Positions 49,486-58,966 of a stretch of DNA of 64,000 bases are shown here, one piece after another. Location of the stretch: positions 18,811,875 through 18,875,874 of the forward strand of contig CM046353.1 in NCBI GenBank assembly GCA_025403435.1, in the 5' to 3' direction. A model generated the notes under the pieces. That model had not been told where the DNA came from, made no database searches, and saw nothing but the letters and a program-made list of their open reading frames with translations. The stretch comes from Artocarpus heterophyllus. Taxonomy: Eukaryota; Streptophyta; Magnoliopsida; Rosales; Moraceae. The position numbers were made by a program, and so were the translations under genes. Every line of letters starts with the position of its first letter. Position 1 is the first letter of the stretch.

Positions 49486-50424
49486 AGAAATTTCGTCCTC
49501 GAAATTTCAATTCTAGCAATACTAGTAAAAATTATGATTCCACTATGATTCCAATTCTGAGTCTAAACCGTTAATGTTGTTTGTCCTCCAAATTTAAGTT
49601 ATCGTATCTCCACTTATTTACTTGCATAATAAATCTTACTCCTAAATCCCTCAATGAGAGTATTTCTGACAAGTTTCAACTTGTAACACCGTATAATAGT
49701 CTAAGAATCTGATTAGGCATACATATTGACTATACCTTGATTCCAGTCCTTCATTGTCCATGGACTGTGATTTACAATCACATTTAAGGAGATTGCTAGA
49801 GAAATTTTATATACTTCATCTTTAGGTTCCTTTCCCTTTTTAAGTAAGGAAAAGTCAAATATATTTGATTTCATACCTCAACTAATAAACTAAAACATAA
49901 TCATAAAACATATATCACAAACACTTCTATTCAAAACCATACATTAAACTTATTCATAGAGATATTAAACGGAATCTCAGAGTTGCAAACATACCCGACA
50001 TATTTTTCATTAAACAGCTATCCTCATGACACAAACATTCAACCCAAATAATATACTCATATTTCATATGGAATATCCCCATAACTGACTCTGGTACTTC
50101 CACATAATATTAACAGAATATTACACATTACAAACATGATACGGATACGTTTCGAGAGTACAAGGCACTCCGTATACCAGCTATCCATATCATGCATGCT
50201 TAGAGGATACAAAAACATCGATAAACAAAAGATCGGACCTTAAGAAGGATGCGTTTCGAGAGCATCAAGTACTCCGTATCCAGCCATCCCGGCATTAGGC
50301 TCAATGAATCTAAAAGATTTAACAACGACATACCACAAGAAACACAGAATACAAGGCAAACGGTTATTCGTAACACATGAAATACGGACACACATGCCTA
50401 CATGCCAAAGATAAAACAAAAAGA
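49486..50424. other. Internal region downstream of the LOG-like gene
   Basis: About 940 bp with no supported frame. It includes two similar words, CGGATACGTTTCGAGAGTAC (about 50143) and GGATGCGTTTCGAGAGCATC (about 50248), each followed by a CTCCGTAT..CCAGC.ATCC stretch, i.e. a diverged direct repeat about 105 bp apart. It would be the 3' untranslated part of an internal transcript. Confidence 0.55.
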
Positions 50425-51075
50425 TTACAGATGGAGATTCAAATCAATTGGCCGCTCCCGGCTTTCCCTTTCCCATTCAAGCTTGGATGTTGCAGTGTCG
50501 GATTCTGGATGTATGATTTGCATTTTATCTATCAATTCCTCAGCTGTTGAAGCAGTAACAAAGATTTGTCTCTCCGATTCTGTAGTGATGTTTTCTTCCA
50601 CAGCGTAATCTAGAAATTTCAAAAGACCGTCATAAAAACCCTTTACGTTCAGCAGACCCAAAGGTTTGGAATAAAAGCCCAACAATTGCCCACAAGCAAC
50701 TATAAATATTTCCTCAAGAGTACCTAGACCACCAGGTAATGCTATAAAAGCATCAGAATTATAGATTATGTCTTTAAAATTTTTAGGGATACTCCTGACT
50801 CCTTCTCCCTTACCTATGGCTTCCTTACAAAGGTTTCCTTCAACTGGAATATGAGGCCAAATTCTTACATCAGTAGCGTCGCTAGACCTAGCTGCTAGTG
50901 CCATATTTACCATCATTTTTATACTACCACCCCCATAGATTATGTTAATCTTTTTGCGTGCTAGGACTTGCCCTAAGTGATTTGCAGCTTCTAAATAAGC
51001 TTTATCTTTTCCAAAGCTGGAACCACAAAAGACACAGACATTCTTTATTTTCTTCGTGGACTGGGAGGTAGACAT
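50425..51075 (-). CDS. LOG-like cytokinin riboside 5'-monophosphate phosphoribohydrolase homologue
   Basis: LOG enzymes release active cytokinin bases from their riboside monophosphates. The start is ATG 51075 (a GTG 13 codons upstream is less likely), giving 216 residues, close to plant LOGs. Seen: NVCVFCGSSFGK (12-23), IIYGGGSIKMM (45-55), DAFIALPGGLGTLEE (108-122, the LOG hallmark PGGxGTxxE), KPLGLLNVKGFYDGLL (137-152) and TSKLEWERE (196-204) near the C-terminus. Odd: the helix before the hallmark, where active LOGs carry a conserved M.xRK with a catalytic arginine, reads RSIPKNFKDIIYNS (94-107) with no arginine at that place, and SIGLMG is SIKMMV. The protein ends PIDLNLHL, an EAR-type repression motif. 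The frame is intact inside a retroelement. Activity is uncertain; binding or regulatory roles are possible. Confidence 0.85.
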   Translation of the reverse strand: MSTSQSTKKIKNVCVFCGSSFGKDKAYLEAANHLGQVLARKKINIIYGGGSIKMMVNMALAARSSDATDVRIWPHIPVEGNLCKEAIGKGEGVRSIPKNFKDIIYNSDAFIALPGGLGTLEEIFIVACGQLLGFYSKPLGLLNVKGFYDGLLKFLDYAVEENITTESERQIFVTASTAEELIDKMQIIHPESDTATSKLEWERESRERPIDLNLHL

Positions 51076-51718
51076 ATTTGGTTTATAGAAGTGGTTGCTT
51101 AATGTCTGCTCCACTTAGACTTCGGGTTCTACATGAGTTTTTAAAGATGAGAAATATACAAAAAGGGCTAAAGAGATAGACGAGTAGGTAATGAAAAGGT
51201 AATCCAAAGATTTAAACAAAATCTTGTGCGGATAAGAAAGTAAGATAAGGTGATTGATAGTTTACAGAAAATCTGATTCACTTTTTGAAAAAGATTAGAC
51301 TCTAATTGTATAACTTTTGACAATTGAGAACAATTTGACAGAAGACCCTCATGACACAACTGTAGACTTTTTGACAAATATACACCAAGTCTAGATATTT
51401 AATATAAACGACAAATGCTGTAGAACTTTTGAAATTTGAGACACAAATCTTGAAATATCTGGATAAGCTTTTCAAAATTCAAACATATTACTGTATCGTA
51501 TGTAACGTGTCTGATAAGATAATATATTTTATTATATATATATTTAAGAAAATCATAAATTAAATAAGATATTAACACTTACTGTATCAATCTAATAATC
51601 ACAATTATTTCAAACACAAAAGCAAATATTCTGAGTAAAAGAAAAACACAAACTGTTGAACATCAGCTAAAACTGCTTCAAATAAGTAAAGACTAAATAA
51701 CCTTTATAGAGCGATGAC
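51076..51718. other. Spacer between the CRP and LOG-like genes
   Basis: About 640 bp, AT-rich, with ATTATATATATATTTAAG at about 51532-51549. No coding signal was found. It could hold a promoter or an intron for the downstream LOG-like frame, but no specific site can be assigned. Confidence 0.4.
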
Positions 51719-52240
51719 TTATTCCCCATCCAGTTTTCTTATGGCTTGGCAAACAGGATCTAGAAATACCATATTCCTGAGGCGTTGTCTTTCTGTATAA
51801 AATTTAGGCCAGAGTTTAAAAATAGCTCCTTGAACATATCCACTAGGGTGACCGTGAAGAGGAGGATGGATGCTATCCAAGTTTTCCTTTGAAAGTCCAT
51901 CCCTACAAAACCTTATTTTATCCTCTCTATTCGTAGACATATAACCAGGTGAAGTACATTTACCGTTACAATTTTGTCTTCCACATTTGTTACAAGCGAC
52001 CACGATGGCACGAGCTCTTCTTTTCATTGCACTTCGACTGGTACCTGTTCCTGGTAAACCGACATCTTGACTAAAGTCACTCGGACGGATTTTCCCCTCT
52101 ATTAACATTCTCACATCACAAGGGATACCAAAACGCATAAGAATCCACAACCGAGTAATTCTAGCCTTGTATTTCTTTTTGAGAATCTTTTGGGAGAGTG
52201 ATGGGAAATACTTTCTCAGATGTTGGTACTTTGGGTCCAT
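51719..52240 (-). CDS. Basic cysteine-rich protein resembling carlavirus nucleic-acid-binding proteins
   Basis: This is 173 residues from ATG 52240 (MDPKYQHLRKYF). Its central part has the order found in the small 3'-proximal cysteine-rich proteins of carlaviruses: a hydrophobic helix with an F/LG.P.DV.. box (LWILMRFGIPCDVRMLI, 31-47), a G.S..A.(K/R)RRAR nuclear-localisation-like basic motif (66-77), and a zinc-binding cluster C83, C86, C91, C95 followed by PGYMS. In that virus family the proteins bind nucleic acid, enter the nucleus, and have been linked to silencing suppression and host gene control. Here the cysteine spacing is shorter, and a C-terminal extension (about 110-173: LHGHPSGYVQ, FKLWPKFYTERQRLRN) has no counterpart I recognise. 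The frame is intact. Relationship by descent is an inference from motif order. Confidence 0.65.
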   Translation of the reverse strand: MDPKYQHLRKYFPSLSQKILKKKYKARITRLWILMRFGIPCDVRMLIEGKIRPSDFSQDVGLPGTGTSRSAMKRRARAIVVACNKCGRQNCNGKCTSPGYMSTNREDKIRFCRDGLSKENLDSIHPPLHGHPSGYVQGAIFKLWPKFYTERQRLRNMVFLDPVCQAIRKLDGE

Positions 52241-53711
52241 GATGAGATGAAAGAAGAGTAAATAGAAAGGAAAAATTAAGATAGTAAATTGCAGAATCCT
52301 AGAATTCCTTCTTCTTTTTGAGGAAAAGAAGAATTTTTAATGAAAAAGAAGAGGATTTGCGATTTAGAGAGAAAATAACAAATTAAGAGAGAAAAAGTGA
52401 ACTCGGAGAAATAAGCTCTTATGCACAGTAAACGTATTTGTAAACAATAATTAAACCACTGTATATGACACGTATAGAGACCACGTGGGAGAGACAGTGT
52501 GCATCAAACTGATTTAAGATTTAAACTAGGCCCAAATGTTCTTAGTTGAAAATGGTCAGGTTGTTTCGGGCCTTAACACATTTAGAACGAGTTAAATAAC
52601 AAACATAAAATTGAAAACCAATTCGTATGAATCTTAAACCCAATTCAAAGCCCACTATAGATAAAGTTAACTATAAACAACAAATCTAATTTAACGACAA
52701 CAAGGATCTTCCTGAATGATATTTAAAATCATTTCATAACAACACAATCTTCCAGCAACTCAAATGATTTTGTTTTAATCAAAACTTTATTGAACAATAC
52801 ATACACCCATATGTTATTCATAATACTTAACATCTATCAATGGATTCATCATCATTGCTACCAAGGGTTTAGAATGCGACTAACCTTGAAATCAATACGA
52901 TTTACGTCTTTCAACGTAGACCATATCAATGAACAAAGACACTAGATGTTACTACTTAAGAACATCTACAATCCCCACAATTCTAGTCATACAATATATA
53001 ATTTCCTCATATAACAAAACCTTAGGTAACCAAAAGATTCACTGATACACTTAAATACAATGTACGTAACGAAATATTCCAATTTTGAGATTCATGCATT
53101 CTAGACTTTACACAGTCTCAATAGACCAAAAGTCTAACATTTATCTCTCTCATGATTCAATACCATGATTCCCAACTTATATCATATTCCTCAAATATAT
53201 AGAACTTTTAAGAAAAGATATTGACACTTATGTGCTCCATCGAATCCACACATAATCATTACTTAGGTTTGAATCAATTACGAAAAATTTGGCATATCTA
53301 TGCCAAACTTTAAAATCAATAAATCAAGCCTTATATTTTTTTTATTGTTTTTCACGAGACAAAAGGCTCTTAAATCCTCGTATCTACACGAATTTCTCAT
53401 CGTTTATACGAATTAGATATGCTTATAGATCCTAATATTATACGAATCTCTCATAAGCAATCTACTTATAAACTCATTCCATATAATTATCATTCCCTCA
53501 TAACTATTAATACTTTCCTTCTATATAATTATTGTACTCATATAACCATTAGTATTTTCATTCTATGGCCTTTCCATGTTACATCCTTCTAGACTGTATA
53601 AATCAATGTGAATGTTCATTTTGATGATGACAATGAAAATTCAGCTTCAAAACCATCTCAAAAATATATTTTTTTAAAGTGGTGCTACACTCCCTAGGTT
53701 AACCGAACCTA
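52241..53711. other. Leader of the LOG/CRP element
   Basis: About 1.47 kb between primer site and first gene, with no frame longer than about 60 codons on the sense strand and no gag similarity. A perfect 8-bp hairpin (CCTAGGTT / AACCTAGG, 53693-53713) touches the primer site. The length would suit a packaging or leader RNA. Confidence 0.5.
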
Positions 53712-53724
53712 GGCTCTGATACCA
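53712..53724 (-). other. Primer binding site of the LOG/CRP element
   Basis: The minus strand reads TGGTATCAGAGCC, the usual complement of initiator-Met tRNA, 7 bp from the 5' LTR. Confidence 0.9.
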
Positions 53725-53731
53725 AAAATTC

Positions 53732-55704
53732 TGTAACGCCCCTATATGGGGGTTAACAGTTTTTAATGAGATAAAATAAAAATAAATAATAAAAGTAAAA
53801 CCTTAAAAATAAAATTTGCCCGGGACTTAAATGAAAACTCTCAACTCAAAAATAAAAATATAAACGATAAATAAACCACAGTTTTAAATGTAGCACCTTA
53901 AATTTAATAAAATAAACTGTTGTCATCATCATTTTAACCCTCAACACATTGTAATACAGTCACAGAAAGTAACAATTGATGCTTACATTATCATGAAGAA
54001 CATTCTCAACGATTGAAGCAGTCCCAATGTAATATAGTTACATCACTTCCTCAACTATATTTCTCGTAGCCACCTCACATTTAGTGAGTCCTGAAAAGAT
54101 ATAAACATAAGGGTATGAGCAACACTATGCTCAGTAGAGAAAACCATTACCCACCTTTAGGTTTTTATCATTACCACATTAAAATCTGCATGGTTAGTAA
54201 GTTACATCATATTCCAGATTGTGAGGTTTATTATGATCACATCTTATGGATACCGTAGTTAATCATTACCAAGTGTCATAATTACACATTTATACAAATA
54301 TTAACAATCATCATTGTTCCTAGGTATCCATGTTAAATTGAGTATCACTCAACTCATCGAAACCCAAATGGGCGCACTTGATCACCCCATAAACATTCCA
54401 AGGGTGTTCCGGTGAGGGGACATTAAGCCCCGAGTCCTCACCAAATCAATTCCTGTACAGTGTGTTCTGGGACTTTCAACCCAAGGAAGCGTCATCACCT
54501 TCCCCTTATTTTACCTTTTAGGGTATTCATGCCCAAGGACGTAACCGTCGCCCTTTTCATGTCTCACAATTTCTCTATATTAAATCATTATCAATAGAGT
54601 TAGTTTTCCTAACCATGCTTCTCAATTTATAACATGTGTCAATTCATTATGTTCCTCGCCGTACAATACAAGACGAGTCCATGTCATAGTTTCATATGTG
54701 ATACTCATATAATATCAGTTCAACATAGATATATATATTGCGGCAAAACAATCAATTTTAATTCTATAAAAACCTTACAAAAGATGAGTAATAGAATCCC
54801 TACCTTTCAAGCTTATCAACAATCTTTTAATCCTGGAATCACTTAACGTTAGCTCCATACTCCCTTGATCCTAAGGCGTGCATAAGGACAATTAAAACTA
54901 AAGCACAACATACAACTACATTCATAAAATTTATTTTAATTTAATCTTAGAATTTCAAGAAATAACCACTGCCCATAGAGGTATTATAAAGTTTAACAAT
55001 ATAAATTTTCTGTCTAGGGCATATACACTTAGACTTCATACATATGCTCCAAAATAGCAACAAACATATACTTAGGTTTAAGAACGCAAATTTGAATAAT
55101 CCTTTAGTATAAAAGAAAATTTATAAATGAAAGACTAAATTTGTTCATAAGATTCTAACCTCGGATTATGGTTAGTTGGAAGCTTGAAATGGCTTCAAAA
55201 CAGGTTCCTTTACTTCGGTATGACTGAAATTCTTGCTCAAATGGAGGTGATGGTGGCTGATTTTTATGGCTGCCTTGAAGAAGTTCTCTAAGTATTTTGC
55301 TTCAGCAAAGAAATGAGAAGAAGAGTGTGGGAACCGTGGAAGAGAAAGGAAGAAAAGATGAAGTCTTTGAAGAGAAGTGATGGAAACAATTATAGAGGAG
55401 ACATGTTGAAACATGTCACGGAGGAAATAAAGAAAATGAGGGTCAAGAGTAGTTGGAAAAGATATCCTTATGTCTCATCTAAAGACTTTAACACACATAA
55501 TGCCAATATGACATTTTTGAGATTTATTAGAAGTTCTAAGGCTTTTTAGTAATCATACTAAATAAATATAGGAGAATTTTAGAAAATTTAAAAATAGATA
55601 AAAATAAATATTATAAAATAAATTTAAATGAAGCAATTTTTTTTTATACATTAAAAATTAATTTAATTACCTCAATACCCGTTAGGAGAATAACGGGTGT
55701 CACA
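53732..55704 (-). repeat. 5' LTR of the LOG/CRP element
   Basis: 1973 bp, the same length as 47497-49469 and without differences that I could find by eye. Identity implies very recent insertion. The following CTTCA (55705-55709) is the second half of the target duplication. Confidence 0.9.
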
Positions 55705-57965
55705 CTTCACAAATAGCTTGTATTCCCTAAGTCGTGAGAATACTTGCCGCAAGTGATTAACATGATCCACCAAGGATCTCGAGTAAATAACAATATCATC
55801 CAGATAAACAACCACGAACCGATCAAGAAATTCATAGAGTACCTCGTTCATTAAGTTGCAAAACGTGGCAGGGGCATTGGTTAAGCCAAAAGGCATCACC
55901 AAAAACTCAAATGAACCATACCTCGTCACACAAGCCGTCTTGGACTCATCCCCCTCGGCTATCCGCACCTGCCAATAGCCTGACCGTAGGTCCAGCTTTG
56001 TGAAGTATGACGCACCCGCCAACCGATCGAACAAATCCGCTGCATTGGGGACTGGGTACTTATTCTTGATAGTCACCTTATTGAGAGCCCGATAGTCTAT
56101 GCACATCCGCAATGAGCCATCCTGCTTCCTCTGAAACAGCACCGGGGCACCATAAGGGGCTTTTGATGGTTGTATGAAACCGGCATTTAGCAACTCGTTA
56201 AGTTGACTCCTCAACTCAACCAACTCTGATGGGGCCATCCGATAAGGGGCTTGGGCTGGCGGCCTAGCACCTGGCTCCAGCTCGATCTTGTGGTCCACCG
56301 CTCTCCTCGGTGGTAATTCCTTTGGCAGTTCTGAGGGCATCACATCTGAGAACTGCCCCAACACTGTTGCAACATCATCAGGCACCTCCACGACCTGGTC
56401 CGGTTTGATCTCCACGAGGGCTGCGACGTAAGTAATCTCGCCCTTCTTCACCCCATTTTTGAATTGCTTTGCCGACTGCATCTCTAACTTACTCTCGACC
56501 TGTCCAGAGAAGTTAGCGTGAATAAAACAAGGATTCCGTTCCTCATTTACCAACATACCCGACAAATGAGGCATGATTGTTGCCTTGGCTTGAACAAAGA
56601 AATCTATCCCCAAGATTAACTCAAAATCGTCCAAGGCTGCGACGGTAAGATTTATCTGTCCCTCCCAAGCGCCAACTTTGAGGGTCGTTGTGGCCACACC
56701 TTGAACCGGAGTAGCACCTGAGTTTACCGCCTTGATTTTGCATGGACTCTGGTTTACCACTAAACCCAACTTGTCCACCATTCTATTGGAAAGGAAGTTG
56801 CTGGTCGCTCCCGTGTCCAGCAAAGCTCTTACGGTCTTTCCATTTAATTGCACTGCTGCATACAAAAGACCCCTATTTGGGGCTGACTTCACCGTTGAAA
56901 CTGTGTTAAGGAGTTGGAGAGGGTTTACCCGAGAAGTGCTAGATCCACCTGCATTCTCCTCTCCTTCGGATTCTTGAATAGCATTCAGTCTTTCTCGCTT
57001 TGGGCAATTCTTGGCCATATGTGGTCCTCCACAAATAAAACAGCCCGCTTCCTTCTTGCCTCCCTTGGACTCGCCTTGCTCGGTCGTCTTTTTACCCTTC
57101 CATTCGGATTTCTTAAAATCCTTAGAGGGGCCTTTACCCTTTTTGCCTTCCTGACCCTTCTTCTTGTCACCGATTGAGGCAATTGGGGTGGGTCTAAAAT
57201 CGACTAAGCCCTCTGCAGCCGCAATGGCTGAAGGAAGGTCCTTCACGCCTTGTCTCCGCAACTCGGCATGTGCCCATGCTTGCAAGCCTGACAGAAAGTT
57301 GAATAGCTTGTCTGCATCCGACATATCTTTGATGTCCAACATCAAAGAACTAAACTCCCGCACATACTCTCGAACAGAATTCGTCTGTCGAAGCTTCTTG
57401 AGTGCTTCACGTGCAATCCATGCAGTGTTGCACGGTAGGAACTGATCCTTTAGTTCCTTCTTCAACGTTTCCCAATCCTCGATCTGAGGTTTGCCAGCCC
57501 TTGTCTCTCCCGACATCTGGGTCCGCCACCATAGTTTAGCATCACCGGACAAATACATGCTAGTTATGGTTATCTTTTCACGATCTGGAATATGAGCGGC
57601 CTTGAAATACTGCTCCATATCCCACAAGAAATTTTCCAGTTCTTTGGCGTTACGGCCACCGTTGAACGCCTTGGGTTCTGGAACTTTGATCTTCGAAGGG
57701 GCCTCATCCATGGCCTGAGGGGTTGCCACGGCCTTCTTGAGAATGCTTATATCATCCTCTAGTCTCTTCAAGTTTTCCTTCACCAAGTCAATCATGGTGA
57801 TGAAGTCCTGCATCATGGAGGAGAACCGCTCTTCCATGTCTCGCATCATGTCCGACCGAACCGTGTTCAAAGATGCCATTTGCTCGGCTTGACGTGCTAT
57901 CTGCACCGCGAGACTCACTGCATCGTCGCTTGGGGATTCCCCACGAAATCTTCCAAGCGACTAAC
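55705..57965 (-). pseudogene. Chromovirus gag, protease and RT palm, copy 1
   Basis: The sequence matches copy 2 residues 24 to 761: gag domain, [16 protein letters not shown] knuckle, protease [10 protein letters not shown], and RT through [12 protein letters not shown] to REYKLFVK, where the LOG/CRP element interrupts it. The T-run at about 57930 has two T where copy 2 has three (GTCGCTTGGGG against GTCGCTTTGGGG at 63400), shifting the frame between the true ATG and the rest of gag. Copy 1 is therefore disabled twice in this part. Confidence 0.9.
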
Positions 57966-58017
57966 TCTTTCACGTAACTCATTCATCGTGACGATTCCAA
58001 GAACGTCCGTTGTTCTC

Positions 58018-58030
58018 GGCTCTGATACCA
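58018..58030 (-). other. Primer binding site, chromovirus copy 1
   Basis: TGGTATCAGAGCC on the minus strand, 2 bp after the 5' LTR. The same sequence is at 63493-63505 in copy 2. Confidence 0.9.
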
Positions 58031-58032
58031 GC

Positions 58033-58966
58033 TGTCACAGGGGCCAAATTTTCACCAAAAGTCTGCCACTGTGCGGCACTAAGTCACCCGACCTAGTCAG
58101 CCTACCCAAGTGTTTACCCACGATGATCCGATAATCAAACACACAAAACCAACTTACGGAAACCACTTTCCAACCTTTTATTAACTCACAAAAGGAATAC
58201 AAGTTTTGCCTCACACGTATCACCACAACACTCACTTTGTCACTTATGAGTTGGTGTCTCGGGGCTTTGCTATTTATAGACAAAGTTTACAACGTGTGGC
58301 TGACACCCCCAGCCACTAGGGATCACTTCGAGGCACTATGCACGCTTGCAGCCACATTCCAGCGACTTCCACAATTTTCGGACGGAGACTTGGCCCTCTG
58401 CACGCCACGTGCAGCCAACTAACGCCCACTCGCCTGCTAATGCGCGAACATGGGCCACGTGGGGCGCAGGCATGATCTAGCCGTTGGCTGGCCACGATCG
58501 CCCACAACTTGCGCCCACGTGCCTTCGGAAATCCAGCCGTTATGCCCACGTTCTAGTGCTAGCCGTTGGGGCCACCTGCTTCGCGGACTTTGTGCGCACC
58601 ACGCGCACACGTTTCCTTTTCCCGCAGGGCCTTGTCTGAACCGAGTTTCTCGCATGCCAGTCCGCACGCCCGCGCGCACGTCACACTGCCAGTCCGAGGT
58701 CCTCCCGCGCCTGTCCGCACACCCGCGCGCACGTCACACTGCCAGTCCGAGATCCCCGCGCGCCTGTCCAAATGCTCGCGCCTGGCACCTGCGTGCACAT
58801 TTCTTGCCTGACCCGCATGCATGGCCAAGGCCACCTTGTGCCTTCATGCTGATCCTTTGTCCGAACCATGCAAAGGGATTATCACATGCCCCCTTGCCTT
58901 GGACATGGGCCACCCACATCCAAGATTTGTCACCACTGACTTAATTCGAAGTTAGGGGGTCTAACA
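58033..58966 (-). repeat. Chromovirus LTR 2, shared by copies 1 and 2
   Basis: It serves as 5' LTR of copy 1 (primer site on its left) and as 3' LTR of copy 2 (polypurine tract on its right). There is no second LTR and no target duplication between the copies, so the arrangement is LTR-internal-LTR-internal-LTR. Confidence 0.9.

Larger units (their letters stand above)
47497..55704 (-). mobile_element. Young LTR element carrying LOG-like and carlavirus-CRP-like genes
   Basis: Two 1973-bp direct LTRs (47497-49469 and 53732-55704) appear identical by eye. Flanking CTTCA on both sides is a 5-bp target duplication, and copy 2 of the chromovirus shows the undisturbed site with a single CTTCA. On the minus strand the order is 5' LTR, TGGTATCAGAGCC primer site, 1.47-kb leader, cysteine-rich protein gene, LOG-like gene, AAGGGGGGTAGAGC polypurine tract, 3' LTR. 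The internal 4.26 kb contains no gag, protease, RT, RNase H or integrase motif, so movement must have used proteins from elsewhere. Such cargo is not something I know from plant retroelements. Confidence 0.9.
44346..58966 (-). mobile_element. Ty3/gypsy chromovirus, copy 1, interrupted
   Basis: 3' LTR 44346-45279, integrase-chromodomain 45254-46698, RNase H part 46700-47496, foreign LTR element 47497-55704, gag to RT part 55705-57965, primer site 58018-58030 and 5' LTR 58033-58966. Without the insertion the internal region is nearly identical to copy 2, differing by a few bases (for example C-T at 45967/59655 region) and a 1-bp deletion in gag. The 5' LTR is shared with copy 2. Confidence 0.9.

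Noticed and set aside
50425..51114. LOG-like gene as an ordinary host gene that happens to be flanked by LTRs
   Set aside because: Both LTRs, primer site, polypurine tract and a target duplication enclose it, and the paralogous site in copy 2 lacks all 8.2 kb, so it moved as one unit.
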